Assembly (NCBI RefSeq): GCF_044326205.1
Contig: NZ_JBIRCY010000019.1
Span: forward strand, 57,371-121,370
Source: Kumtagia sp044326205
Lineage (GTDB): Bacteria; Pseudomonadota; Alphaproteobacteria; Rhizobiales; Rhizobiaceae
DNA length: 64,000 nt
Direction: 5' to 3'
Numbering within the stretch: position 1 is the stretch's first letter; each line of letters starts with the position of its first letter. The translations under genes were made by a program, and so were the position numbers. This document shows positions 15,643-24,254 of this stretch, in pieces. The notes beneath the pieces are model-generated. The model was not told the origin of the DNA. It made no database searches and saw only the letters and a program-made list of their open reading frames with translations.

Positions 15643-17220
15643 TCAATACCTCTGACTTTCGTGCGCCTCGACGGTGCGTTGCGCCATGGCATGGGCGAGT
15701 GGGTTGTTCGCGACGGGCTCCCGGCCGGCGAAGTGCCTGCCGATTACCGCGAAGTCTTGCCAGAGCGGGCCGAACGGCTTGCCGCTGTCGCGCAGGACGA
15801 GCGCCGCGCTTGCGCATTGCGCGGCCCAAAAAGCCCGCCGCTCCTCAATATAGGCGAGCGCTGCCTTGTGCCGCTGCTTGGTGCCGCGCAAACGGTCGAG
15901 CCGCTCGTCGCAATCCGGACCGGCCTCGAACCAGGTTTCCGTCAACTCCATATCGTCGAGACGGGCCGCGGCCTCTGCCAGGGTCAGCGGGACAAGCGAG
16001 GTGCTTTCGGTCAAAAGCTCGTCAAGCAGGGCCTCGGTTTCGATCGAATCAGGCCGCAATGCCGCAATTCCGAGAGCCTCCAGCGCCTGAACGAAGCCGA
16101 ATGTCGCCGCAGCGCCCTTTTCGTGGTTGACGGCCAGGGCGATCGCCAGGCGCCGTTGCATGAGCGCCAGGGACACCGGCACGATCACGATGCCCATTCC
16201 TTTGGCGATCGCGTCGAACTCCCGCTTCGAAAAATCGTTGAGTACCATCGCATCGGCGAGACCCGAATGGGTCTTGACCATGAAGCTGACCATCACGTGG
16301 GTCTTGCCCCGGCGCATCAGCGCGAGCAGCGACTGGGCGCCCGCACCGTCGCAAATCGAGGCGACGCATTTGACGAGTTGCAGTTGCTCACGCGCGACCG
16401 GCGCAGAGGCCTTTGGCCGCAAGGCGGCGATGGTGGTGTCGACTGCCGGGTGTATTGGAGCGGGCACCAGTCCCCGGATCAGCACCAGGCGCTCCACGAG
16501 GCGGCTCGGCACCGGCGCGTTGCGGGCGCTGGCGATCAGCCCTTCGGCGGCGATGCGCACGAGGTCGGGATCGGAATCCAGCAGGCATCCCAGCAGAATG
16601 GTCCGTGACGTATCTTCCACGCGCCCACCCAGTGCATGCACGAGATCGTAACGCGCAGGCTTCGGCATGTAGCGGATCATGGCGGCGAAGGACGTTTGCG
16701 CAACGTCCTCATCCAGCTCTGCCAGATCCGCGGCAGCGTCCGACAGGCGGAGTTCGACAGGCACATCCGATTGGCGGTCGGCATCGACGTTGATCAGCAT
16801 TGCCTTCCGCAGCGCGTCGCCCGGATCGACCTCCGCCTCGCCGAATATCTGGAACAACACCATGATCGCGTGCCCCGGCAGATCGCCGGCTTCCGCGGCG
16901 GCCTCGACGACCGCGAGTCCTTCCTCCAGTTCCTCGCGTGCATCCCGATCGCCACCGTTGGCGGCGATGCGTATTTCGGTCAGCAGGTTTTGCAAGTCGG
17001 CCGCGCGGCCGAACGCTTCCTGGCCGCCGCTTTCACCCGCATCGTCATCGACCAAGCCGGCGATGTAGGTCTGGAGTTCCTCGGCAAGCGACGCATTCTG
17101 TGCGCCATGCCCCTCCAGCGCGGACAACAATTGCTGCAGCATATCCGGATCGATCGACAGAGGTCCAAAGTTTGGGGCGGGCCGTTTTGCCGGCGCGCGC
17201 TTTTTGGCTTTTCTGGGCAT
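15643..17220 (-). CDS. Uncharacterised alpha-helical protein, possible HEAT-like repeats
   Basis: 525 aa, function not recognised. The N-terminus is very basic (MPRKAKKRAPAKRPAP), followed by a predicted all-helical body rich in Ala, Leu, Asp and Glu. Repeated segments such as LLGCLLDSDPDLVRIAAEGLIASAR and the helix pairs around it resemble HEAT-type or DUF2336-type repeats, which bind other proteins, but I see no catalytic motif. No signal peptide or membrane helix. It is convergent with rpoC and stands alone. The product is probably a cytoplasmic scaffold or nucleic-acid-associated protein; this is a guess from composition. Confidence 0.7.
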   Translation of the reverse strand: MPRKAKKRAPAKRPAPNFGPLSIDPDMLQQLLSALEGHGAQNASLAEELQTYIAGLVDDDAGESGGQEAFGRAADLQNLLTEIRIAANGGDRDAREELEEGLAVVEAAAEAGDLPGHAIMVLFQIFGEAEVDPGDALRKAMLINVDADRQSDVPVELRLSDAAADLAELDEDVAQTSFAAMIRYMPKPARYDLVHALGGRVEDTSRTILLGCLLDSDPDLVRIAAEGLIASARNAPVPSRLVERLVLIRGLVPAPIHPAVDTTIAALRPKASAPVAREQLQLVKCVASICDGAGAQSLLALMRRGKTHVMVSFMVKTHSGLADAMVLNDFSKREFDAIAKGMGIVIVPVSLALMQRRLAIALAVNHEKGAAATFGFVQALEALGIAALRPDSIETEALLDELLTESTSLVPLTLAEAAARLDDMELTETWFEAGPDCDERLDRLRGTKQRHKAALAYIEERRAFWAAQCASAALVLRDSGKPFGPLWQDFAVIGRHFAGREPVANNPLAHAMAQRTVEAHESQRY

Positions 17221-17328
17221 GTCGGATCGTCTCCAGATTCGCCGCCATAATACGGTGCGAACGGAGGATTTGAACCGCCGTATCGAAAAGCGCTGTGCAC
17301 AAACAACGCGTCGTGCAAGGCGATAGCG

Positions 17329-18495
17329 CTATGCCTTCAGCGCCTGCACCAGATCGGCGATCAGGTCATCGCCGTCCTCGATGCCCGCCGACAGCCGCAC
17401 CAGCGAATCGGAAATGCCGATCGCGGCGCGCTGCGCGGGTGGGATCGAGCCATGCGTCATCAGGGCAGGGTGCTCGATCAGGCTTTCGACGCCTCCCAGG
17501 CTTTCGGCCAGCGTGAAGAGTTGGGTGCGCTCGAGGAATCGCTTGGTGCCCGCAAGATCGCGGTCGAGCTCCACCGAGATCATACCGCCGAATGCGAACA
17601 TCTGCCGCCTGGCGATCTCGTGCTGCGGATGGCTGGCAAGGCCGGGATAGATGACCCGGTGCACATCCTTCCGCGCCTCAAGCCGTTGGGCGATCTTCAG
17701 GCCGTTGGCCGAGTGCCGTTCCATGCGCAGCGCCAGTGTCTTCAAGCCGCGCAGCGCCAGAAAACTGTCGAACGGCCCGGAGATCGCGCCGATCGCGTTC
17801 TGCAAAAACTTCAGCCGGTCGGCGAGGTCGCGGTTGTCGCCCACCACCGCGACGCCGCCGACCATGTCGGAATGGCCGTTCAGATATTTGGTCGTCGAAT
17901 GCACGACGATATCGATGCCGAGTTCAAGCGGCCGCTGGAGGTAGGGGCTGCAGAATGTGTTGTCGGCGGCCGACAGCAGATTGCGCCGCTTCGCCAGCGC
18001 AGCAATGCCTTCGAGATCGACGATCTTCAGCAGCGGGTTGGTAGGCGTCTCGACCCACAGCAGTTTTGTTTCCGGTCGGATCGCCGCCTCCACCGCCTTA
18101 AGGTCGGTGAAGTCGGCGAAGCTGACCTGAAGGCCGGCGGAGCGCTTTCTGACCCGCTCCAGCAGGCGAAAAGTGCCGCCATAGATGTCGTCCGTCGCGA
18201 CGATATGCGCGCCGCTGTCGAGCAGTTCGAAAACCGTGGCGATCGCCGCCAGGCCCGAGGCGAAGGCGAAGGCGGCGGTACCGCTTTCCAAGTCGGCGAC
18301 GGCGCGCTCGAAGGCGAAGCGCGTCGGGTTCTGGCTGCGGGCGTATTCGAAGCCCTTGTGCACGCCGGGGCTCTGCTGGCCGTAGGTCGAGGTGGCGTAG
18401 ATCGGCACCATCACCGCGCCCGTGGTCGGGTCGTGGCTTTGGCCGCCATGGATGGTGCGGGTGGAAAAGGCCAGGCGGTTCTTATGCGTGCTCAT
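17329..18495 (-). CDS. Cystathionine gamma-lyase (trans-sulfuration PLP enzyme)
   Basis: 388 aa Cys/Met metabolism PLP-dependent enzyme. It has the N-terminal TRTIHGGQSHDPTTGAV, the PLP-phosphate region FASGLAAIATV, the strand LWVETPTNPLLKIVD, and the Schiff-base Lys at about residue 203 in HSTTKYLNGHSD. The family includes cystathionine gamma-synthase, gamma-lyase and beta-lyase. The overlap of its start with the stop of cystathionine beta-synthase by four bases argues for gamma-lyase, which splits cystathionine to cysteine, 2-oxobutyrate and ammonia. Together they run reverse transsulfuration from homocysteine to cysteine. A gamma-synthase role cannot be excluded from sequence alone. Confidence 0.85.
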   Translation of the reverse strand: MSTHKNRLAFSTRTIHGGQSHDPTTGAVMVPIYATSTYGQQSPGVHKGFEYARSQNPTRFAFERAVADLESGTAAFAFASGLAAIATVFELLDSGAHIVATDDIYGGTFRLLERVRKRSAGLQVSFADFTDLKAVEAAIRPETKLLWVETPTNPLLKIVDLEGIAALAKRRNLLSAADNTFCSPYLQRPLELGIDIVVHSTTKYLNGHSDMVGGVAVVGDNRDLADRLKFLQNAIGAISGPFDSFLALRGLKTLALRMERHSANGLKIAQRLEARKDVHRVIYPGLASHPQHEIARRQMFAFGGMISVELDRDLAGTKRFLERTQLFTLAESLGGVESLIEHPALMTHGSIPPAQRAAIGISDSLVRLSAGIEDGDDLIADLVQALKA

Positions 18496-19916
18496 CGGGT
18501 ACGCCTCAGATGGTTGATCAGGTCGACCCGGGTGATCAGGCCAAAAAATTCGTCGCCGTCGAAGACGATGGCGACCTCGTTGCGTTCGAAGACCGGCAGC
18601 AGCGCATCCAACGTCTGGGTAGTCTGCAACGTGTGCAGGTCGGCGGTCATGGCGGAGCGCACCGGCGCGTTGAAGCGGTCCCAGCGGCCGTCATAAGGGC
18701 CTTCCAGCACGGCAAGGATGTCGCTTTCGTCTATGATTCCAATCAGCTTTCCGTTCTCCAGCACCGGAAGCTGCGAGACGTCGCCGCGGCGCATGCGGCC
18801 ATAGGCGGTGAGCAGCGTATCGTCCGGTCCGACGAGCACGGTGCCGCCCTCGCGATGCGAGCGGGCGACGAGGTCGCGCAGGTCGCCATGCTGCTCGCGC
18901 TCGGCAAGCCCCTGCTCAGCCAGCCAGAAATCGTCGAAGACTTTCGACAGGTACTTGTTGCCGCTGTCGCAGACGAAGGTGACGACGCGCTTCGCGACAG
19001 TCTGCTCGCGACAGTAGCGCAACGCCGCCGACAGCAGCGTGCCGGAGGACGATCCCGCAAGGATACCTTCGCGGGAGAGAAGGTCGCGGACGGCGAGCAT
19101 GCTCTGCTTGTCGGTCACCGAATAGGCTTTCCTGACGAAAGACAGGTCGGCATTGGGCGGAATGAAATCCTCGCCGATGCCTTCCACGGTCCAGCTTCCG
19201 GCCTCTTCCAGTTTGCCGGTCTTCACATAGGGCGCCAGCACCGAGCCAACCGGATCGGCCAGCACCATCTCGGTCTTCGGCGAGACTTTCGCGAAGAAGC
19301 GCCCGAGTCCGGTCAACGTGCCGCCCGAGCCGACGCCGACAACCACCGCGTCGACATCGCCGCCGAGTTGGTTCCATATCTCGGGTCCGGTCGTCGTCTC
19401 GTGCGCCAGCGGGTTGGCGGGATTGGCGAACTGGTTGACGTAGAAGGCGCCGGGAATGCCGGCCGCGATCTTCTCCGCCATGTCCTGGTAATATTCGGGA
19501 TGGCCCTTGCCGACGTCCGAGCGGGTCATCCGCACCTCGGCGCCAAGCGCGCGCAAATGCTGGATCTTTTCGCGCGACATCTTGTCGGGAACAACGAGGA
19601 TAATGTGATAACCCTTTGGAATGCCTACCTGGGCAAGGCCGAGCCCGGTGTTGCCAGCGGTGGCTTCAACGATGGTGCCGCCGCGCGCCAGCCTGCCGCT
19701 ACGCTCGGCGTCGGCGATCATCGACAGTGCGATGCGGTCCTTGATCGAGCCACCGGGATTCTGGCTTTCCAGCTTGATGAACAGCCGGCATTTGCCGGTG
19801 TCGAAGCGCGTCAGTTCGACCACCGGCGTCTCACCGATCAGGTCGAGCACGGACCGATACGGCGGCCTCAGCCGGCTCCTGCCATCCTGCCGCGCCTTGT
19901 CCGAATGGGCACTCAT
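18492..19916 (-). CDS. Cystathionine beta-synthase with C-terminal CBS domain pair
   Basis: 474 aa from the ATG at 19916 (MSAHSDKARQD), chosen because AGGGAGG precedes it; the frame runs open farther upstream without a better start. The PLP fold of the cysteine synthase family is clear: KLESQNPGGSIKDR holds the Schiff-base Lys (K59), VEATAGNTGLGLA binds the substrate and GVGSGGTLTGLGRFF binds the PLP phosphate. The last 120 residues form two CBS domains (LVGPDDTLLTAYGRMRRGDV and MTADLHTLQTTQTLDALLPV). It joins serine and homocysteine to cystathionine. A conserved inverted repeat lies in the spacer shared with divergent tauA. Confidence 0.9.
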   Translation of the reverse strand: MSAHSDKARQDGRSRLRPPYRSVLDLIGETPVVELTRFDTGKCRLFIKLESQNPGGSIKDRIALSMIADAERSGRLARGGTIVEATAGNTGLGLAQVGIPKGYHIILVVPDKMSREKIQHLRALGAEVRMTRSDVGKGHPEYYQDMAEKIAAGIPGAFYVNQFANPANPLAHETTTGPEIWNQLGGDVDAVVVGVGSGGTLTGLGRFFAKVSPKTEMVLADPVGSVLAPYVKTGKLEEAGSWTVEGIGEDFIPPNADLSFVRKAYSVTDKQSMLAVRDLLSREGILAGSSSGTLLSAALRYCREQTVAKRVVTFVCDSGNKYLSKVFDDFWLAEQGLAEREQHGDLRDLVARSHREGGTVLVGPDDTLLTAYGRMRRGDVSQLPVLENGKLIGIIDESDILAVLEGPYDGRWDRFNAPVRSAMTADLHTLQTTQTLDALLPVFERNEVAIVFDGDEFFGLITRVDLINHLRRTR

Positions 19917-20285
19917 TCCCAAGCCTCCCTGTTCCGATCGATCCGCCGCAGTTTGCCGCGGCTCATGGTGTAGCAGCAAACGTATTGTCCTGGCATTCCG
20001 TTGCCGACGCGTTCTCTTCTCATAAGCGGCCCGGGCTGCCGAAGGTAAATTCCTCCATTTGCAGTGCAGAATCAGGAATCGGTTTGCGCGGGCCGGAATA
20101 CCACAAGAGTTCACCCGACTGTCGCCAACGACAAGCGCTTCGGCCGGCCACCCTCGCGTTTCGATGAACCGGCAAAGCAAATTTTCCTGATGTACCGGCA
20201 AAGTTGGAATAGATTAACTCTACAGATTTTATAGAAAACAGCAGGATTGTTGGGCATTCCATTTCACACGACAGGAAACACGCCC
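19917..20285. other. Divergent spacer between cystathionine beta-synthase and tauA
   Basis: 369 bp with no credible gene. It must hold promoters for both the transsulfuration pair (leftward) and tauABC (rightward). The only clear element is the 30-bp motif at 20206-20235, 51 bp before the tauA start. Confidence 0.6.
20206..20235 (+). promoter_or_regulatory. Sulfur-region operator motif, site A (upstream of tauA)
   Basis: GGAATAGA-N5 followed by the 17-bp inverted repeat TCTACAGATTTTATAGA (20219-20235). 25 of these 30 bases match site C at 23943-23972, and the 17-bp core is shared with sites B and E. Candidate binding site of the Rrf2 regulator encoded at 27138-27587 (inference). Confidence 0.6.
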
Positions 20286-21299
20286 ATGAGCACGATCACC
20301 CGCCGGACGCTGCTGGCAGCGGCAACGGCACTCTCCGCGCTGGCCCTGCAGGGTCCCGCGAGCGCCGAAGACCTGAAAGTCACCATCGGATTCCAGACCG
20401 TCGTCGAGCCTTCCAAGGTGCCGCAAGCGGACGGCGTCTATGAAAAGACGCTGGGCGCTGCGATCGACTGGCGAAAGTTCGATTCGGGCGCTGATGTCAT
20501 CGCCGCGGCCGCTTCCGGTTCCGTCGACATCGGCTATGTCGGCTCCAGTCCGCTGGCGGCGGCGGCGAGCCGCGAGCTGCCGATCGAGACCATCTTCATC
20601 GTCGGGCTGATCGGCGAATCGGAAGCGCTTGTCGCCCGCAATGGCACGGGCGTCGAAAAGGTCGCCGACCTTGCCGGCAAGAAGGTCGCCGTGCCGTTCG
20701 TCTCGACGACCCACTACAGCCTGCTTGCCGCGTTGAAGCATGAAGGCGTCGATCCCAAGTCGGTCGAGATCCTCAACCTTCGTCCGCCGGAGATCGCGGC
20801 CGCGTGGGAACGCGGCGACATCGACGCGGCCTATGTGTGGGATCCCGCGCTCGGCCAGATCAAGACCAGCGGCAAGATCGTCGTCGATTCCGCTGAAGTG
20901 GCGAAGTGGGGCGCTCCGACATTCGACGCATGGATCGTCCGGACCGATTTCGCCACCGCGCATCCGGAGGCGGTTCGCGATTTCGTCAAGGTGACAGGCG
21001 CTGCCTATGACGCCTTCCTCGCCAAGCCGGAAGCCTGGAACACGTCGTCGGCCGAAGCCGGCAAGATCGCCAAGCTCACCGGCGCGAAGCTCGACGACAT
21101 CCCGCTGCTGCTCAAGGGTTATGTTTTCCCGTCGCTCGCCGACCAGGCGTCGGAAAAGTTCCTTGGCGGTGAGACCGTCAAGGCGATCGCCGCCACGTCC
21201 GAGTTCCTGAAGGAGCAGGGCAAGATCGACGCCGTGCTGCCCGACTACAGCAAGTATGTATCGGCCAAATACGTCACCGAGGCACTCGCCTCGAACTAG
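20286..21299 (+). CDS. tauA: Taurine ABC transporter, periplasmic binding protein
   Basis: 337 aa from the ATG at 20286 (MSTITRRTLLAAATAL). The signal peptide has a twin-Arg and a hydrophobic core ending GPASAED. The mature protein begins LKVTIGFQTVVEPSKVPQADG and has GSVDIGYVGSSPLAAAASRELPIE and the VWDPALGQI segment typical of TauA. It captures taurine in the periplasm for TauBC. The gene for taurine dioxygenase is not adjacent; the luciferase-like monooxygenase at 24255 may replace it, or taurine may be handled elsewhere. Operator-like site A lies 51 bp upstream. Confidence 0.9.
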   Translation: MSTITRRTLLAAATALSALALQGPASAEDLKVTIGFQTVVEPSKVPQADGVYEKTLGAAIDWRKFDSGADVIAAAASGSVDIGYVGSSPLAAAASRELPIETIFIVGLIGESEALVARNGTGVEKVADLAGKKVAVPFVSTTHYSLLAALKHEGVDPKSVEILNLRPPEIAAAWERGDIDAAYVWDPALGQIKTSGKIVVDSAEVAKWGAPTFDAWIVRTDFATAHPEAVRDFVKVTGAAYDAFLAKPEAWNTSSAEAGKIAKLTGAKLDDIPLLLKGYVFPSLADQASEKFLGGETVKAIAATSEFLKEQGKIDAVLPDYSKYVSAKYVTEALASN

Positions 21300-21394
21300 C
21301 ACCAACCGCGCGCATGCATCCTCCCAAGCGGCGCGACCTCAGCCCGTCCTGGCTTTCGGCCGGGGCGGGCAGGGCGGAGGCAAAGTGAAATGAC

Positions 21395-22162
21395 ATGACG
21401 AAACTCACACTGGCGAAGGTCGGCGTGCACTATGACGGGCAGCCCGCCGTAGTGGACGCTTCCATCGCTGTGGCGTCAGGCGAGTTCGTGGTGCTGACCG
21501 GCAGGTCGGGCTGCGGAAAAACGACGCTGCTCAACGTCGCGGCCGGCCTGGTCGCGCCCACGTCCGGCAGCGCTTCAGTGGACGGACGGCCGATTGACGG
21601 TCCCGGAGCCGACCGCGCCGTGGTGTTCCAGAACGACGCGCTGTTTCCGTGGCTCAGTGCCCGCGAGAATGTCGGCTTCGCGCTAAAAATGCGCGGCGTG
21701 GACGAGCGCGAACGCCACCGGAAGAGCGACGAACTGCTGCGGCAGGTCAAGCTGGAAGGTTATGGCGGCAAGGCGATATGGGAACTGTCCGGCGGAATGC
21801 GCCAGCGCGTCGGTCTCGCGCGAGCGCTGGCCGCCGAGCCGGATTTCCTGTTGATGGACGAACCGCTGGGGGCGCTCGACGCGCTGACGCGCGAGCGCAT
21901 GCAGACGCTGCTGCTCGACATCTGGTCGGCGCGGCCGACCGGCGTCCTGATGGTCACGCACGGTATCGAGGAAGCGCTGTTCCTCGGAACGCGCATCGTC
22001 GTCATGGCGCCTGGCCCGGGCCGAGTGGTCCGGCAGATCGACGCGGGCTTTGGACGGCGCTACGCGGCCGGCGAACTGGCCCGCTCGATCAAGGCCGACC
22101 CCGATTTCGTCGCCGCGCGGGCGGAACTCGCCGACGCGATTTTCGACGGGGAGTTTGCTTGA
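21395..22162 (+). CDS. tauB: Taurine ABC transporter, ATP-binding protein
   Basis: 255 aa ABC ATPase of the nitrate/sulfonate/taurine group. Walker A GRSGCGKTT, Q-loop VVFQNDALFPWL, signature LSGGMRQRVGLARAL, Walker B FLLMDEPLGALD and the H-loop MVTHGIEEAL are all present. It powers import through TauC. It starts 95 bp after tauA, and its stop overlaps the TTG start of tauC. Confidence 0.92.
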   Translation: MTKLTLAKVGVHYDGQPAVVDASIAVASGEFVVLTGRSGCGKTTLLNVAAGLVAPTSGSASVDGRPIDGPGADRAVVFQNDALFPWLSARENVGFALKMRGVDERERHRKSDELLRQVKLEGYGGKAIWELSGGMRQRVGLARALAAEPDFLLMDEPLGALDALTRERMQTLLLDIWSARPTGVLMVTHGIEEALFLGTRIVVMAPGPGRVVRQIDAGFGRRYAAGELARSIKADPDFVAARAELADAIFDGEFA

Positions 22163-23043
22163 GCATTATCGCCAATACAGATGCGCCGCTCGCCGACGTC
22201 AGGGCAGGCGAACCTGCTGCACCTTCCTCCGCGCGAGCCGATACGTTGTCGGCGCCGGGACGCGGAAGACGCCGGCGCGGCTGGACGGCGCGCCAGGTCA
22301 GTTTGCTCACCGTCACCGTCCTCGTTGGGGCATGGGCGGTCGCCGCCTATCTGCAATTGGTCTCGCCCGTATTCCTGCCATCGCCGCTTGCGGTCGCGAT
22401 CAAATTCATCATGGTGGCCCGCGACGGTTTCGTCGACGCCTCGCTCGCGGTCCATCTCGCCGCCAGCCTCGGGCGGGTCTTCGCCGCTCTGATCGCTGCG
22501 CTCGCTGTCAGCATTCCGGTGGGTATCGCGATCGGCACAAGCACGGTCGGACGCGGCATATTCGACCCGCTGCTCGAATTCCTGCGGCCAATACCGCCGC
22601 TTGCCTATCTGCCGCTGATCATCATCTGGTTCGGCATCGGCGAGCCGTCCAAGGTCCTGGTCATCGCCATTGCCATGCTGGCGCCGATCGCGCTTTCCAC
22701 GGCGGCCGGCGTCCGCGGCGTCAACCGCGAACGGTTGAACGCCGCACGCACACTGGGTGCAAGCAGGAGCCAAGTCATCCGCCACGTCGTCCTGCCCAGC
22801 GCACTGCCGTCGATCCTGACAGGTCTGCGCATCGCGCTCGGTGCCGGCTGGACAACGCTGGTGGCGGCCGAATTGATCGCGGCGACGCGGGGGCTTGGAT
22901 TCATGATCCAGTCGGCGGCGCAGTTCCTGGTCACCGACGTGGTGATCATGGGCATCTTCGTGATCGCAGGCGTGGCATTCATTCTCGAATTCGGGATTCG
23001 GCGCATTGAGGCCGTGCTCGTTCCCTGGGCGGGGCGCGACTAG
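22159..23043 (+). CDS. tauC: Taurine ABC transporter, permease
   Basis: 294 aa from a TTG at 22159 that shares bases with the tauB TGA stop (TTGA overlap), which implies coupled translation. About 40 polar residues precede six predicted membrane helices; the cytoplasmic EAA loop is ERLNAARTLGASRSQVIRHV. The family is the BPD-type inner membrane permease of sulfonate/nitrate importers. The open frame reaches back into tauB, but that part is a shadow. Confidence 0.9.
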   Translation: MSIIANTDAPLADVRAGEPAAPSSARADTLSAPGRGRRRRGWTARQVSLLTVTVLVGAWAVAAYLQLVSPVFLPSPLAVAIKFIMVARDGFVDASLAVHLAASLGRVFAALIAALAVSIPVGIAIGTSTVGRGIFDPLLEFLRPIPPLAYLPLIIIWFGIGEPSKVLVIAIAMLAPIALSTAAGVRGVNRERLNAARTLGASRSQVIRHVVLPSALPSILTGLRIALGAGWTTLVAAELIAATRGLGFMIQSAAQFLVTDVVIMGIFVIAGVAFILEFGIRRIEAVLVPWAGRD

Positions 23044-23144
23044 TGATTTGCCCTGACTTGCGGCTGACATTCACGTTCCGACCCGCTGAGCCGGAGCAGA
23101 AACGGCAAACTAAGGACGGCTAAACCCTTGTTCCGATTCAATAT

Positions 23145-23161
23145 TCTACAAATCTTGTAGA
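23145..23161 (+). promoter_or_regulatory. Sulfur-region operator motif, site B
   Basis: TCTACAAATCTTGTAGA, arms TCTAC/GTAGA perfectly inverted around a 7-base centre. It lies 102 bp after tauC and 96 bp before the start of the 60-aa small protein gene, so it probably controls the small-gene cluster. Same core as sites A, C and E. Confidence 0.6.
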
Positions 23162-23257
23162 CATTGGTTGACATCGTGAAATGTCGAGTCATACTTCGTG
23201 ACGGAAGTGCCGTTCTGCCAACCATCCATCCCGCAACCGCTCGATGAGGAGTTGACG

Positions 23258-23440
23258 ATGACACAGACCAGCCAGAGCCCGCTCCGGTCCCTGTTGGACA
23301 GCCTGCGTGAAGCTCTTTTTCCCGACCCTGCGCCGCGGCGGGCGGGTGAAGCAGGGGACAAGGACGACGGTGATGACGACCGCCGGCTTTCCCGCGACGA
23401 AAGCTTCTACTGGGGCTTCTGCATGAACGGCCACTGGTAA
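23258..23440 (+). CDS. Small unknown protein of 60 aa
   Basis: Starts at ATG 23258 with GATGAGGAG nine bases upstream (MTQTSQSPLRSLLDSLREAL). A short amphipathic helix is followed by a highly acidic stretch (DKDDGDDD) and an unusual aromatic, Cys-containing C-terminus SFYWGFCMNGHW. No signal peptide or membrane helix. I do not recognise a family. Placement behind site B and before two more small genes in a sulfur-acquisition region suggests induction under sulfur limitation (inference). The C-terminal block could be a functional or modified motif. Confidence 0.6.
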   Translation: MTQTSQSPLRSLLDSLREALFPDPAPRRAGEAGDKDDGDDDRRLSRDESFYWGFCMNGHW

Positions 23441-23552
23441 GGCCGTTCTGATTTCCACAGGCGACAACCTTTTGCGGGCAGAGGCGTTATCAGCGGCCGG
23501 AAGGTCGTGTGATCCGCGTGGTTATTGCGAAAAATCGAGCGAGGAGAATAGC

Positions 23553-23882
23553 ATGACACGAGTTCTTCCCCCTCTGTATGAAGGACATGCCCCGATTTTC
23601 CTGCATCAGGCGTTCCAGGAGGCGCTCGACGCCTATGAGGAATGGGGCCTTACCCACGACGAACCGGCTGTGGAGTTCGAAGGCAGGGCAATCCCCATCA
23701 GCTCGGTCTTTGGCCGCATGCGCACCTGCACGGATCTGATCCCGTCACGGACGCTGGACGCCGTAAGGGACGTGCTCGGGACGCGCGCGTCCGACCTTGC
23801 CGATGATGCGGTCTATGCCGAGGCGGCGTTCCTCATGCGTGCGCTCTGCGTCGAGCGCCTGCGCACTGAGACAGAAATTTGA
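23553..23882 (+). CDS. Small unknown protein of 109 aa
   Basis: Starts at ATG 23553 (MTRVLPPLYEGHAP) with GCGAGGAG upstream. Soluble, acidic, predicted mostly helical: AFQEALDAYEEWGLTHDEPAVEF, then FEGRAIPISSVFGRMRTCTDLIP and a helical C-terminus with two more Cys-near segments. Family unknown to me. It lies 112 bp after the 60-aa gene in the same direction and is followed by site C, so the small genes may form more than one transcript. Confidence 0.65.
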   Translation: MTRVLPPLYEGHAPIFLHQAFQEALDAYEEWGLTHDEPAVEFEGRAIPISSVFGRMRTCTDLIPSRTLDAVRDVLGTRASDLADDAVYAEAAFLMRALCVERLRTETEI

Positions 23883-23942
23883 AAGTTTGTTCCAATTTTT
23901 CGCTGTTCCTGAGTTTAAGATTCTATAGAACGCCGAAAAATC

Positions 23943-23972
23943 GGAATAGACAAAATCTACCAATTTTATAGA
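23943..23972 (+). promoter_or_regulatory. Sulfur-region operator motif, site C
   Basis: GGAATAGA-N5 followed by TCTACCAATTTTATAGA (core 23956-23972), nearly identical to site A. It ends 24 bp before the ATG of the 49-aa gene, in a position that could overlap a promoter. A weaker, one-sided match (TTTAAGATTCTATAGA) lies just upstream at 23914-23929. Confidence 0.6.
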
Positions 23973-23996
23973 CTAAGAATGAAAGAGGAGGCTGCC

Positions 23997-24146
23997 ATGG
24001 CGAACATCCATCATCTCGGCGGAACCCAGACGGCACCCCGCGCGACCGCATCGCGCCACGGTTCGCTCGCCTCGCTGGCGGCGCATGCCGTCTTCATCGC
24101 GGCGATAGCTTTCGCCGCCGCGCTTGTGCTCGGCCTCATTCCCTGA
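23997..24146 (+). CDS. Small single-helix membrane protein of 49 aa
   Basis: Starts at ATG 23997 with a very strong ribosome site (AGAGGAGG, five bases spacing). Reads MANIHHLGGTQTAPRATA, then a hydrophobic segment (about residues 27-48, LAAHAVFIAAIAFAAALVLG) ending LIP. Predicted to be a single-pass inner membrane protein. Family not recognised. Its strong ribosome site and site C right in front support a real, regulated small gene. The luciferase-like monooxygenase follows after 108 bp. Confidence 0.6.
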   Translation: MANIHHLGGTQTAPRATASRHGSLASLAAHAVFIAAIAFAAALVLGLIP

Positions 24147-24254
24147 GGCCGCCCCGCATCCCGACATCCCATATCTGAACCTTTGAGGGGTTGGTCCGCA
24201 GTTCTTCAGTATGTCGTGCGTCGCCAAGGCGTTGAAATGACGGAGGAACTTTCC

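Noticed and set aside
17221..17328. A TTTGAACCGCC segment as a possible tRNA 3' part
   Set aside because: No cloverleaf can be folded around it and no acceptor stem is present.
24183..24254. Longer N-terminus for the flavin monooxygenase
   Set aside because: The sequence before 24255 lacks a ribosome site, while ACGGAGGAA fits the ATG at 24255.
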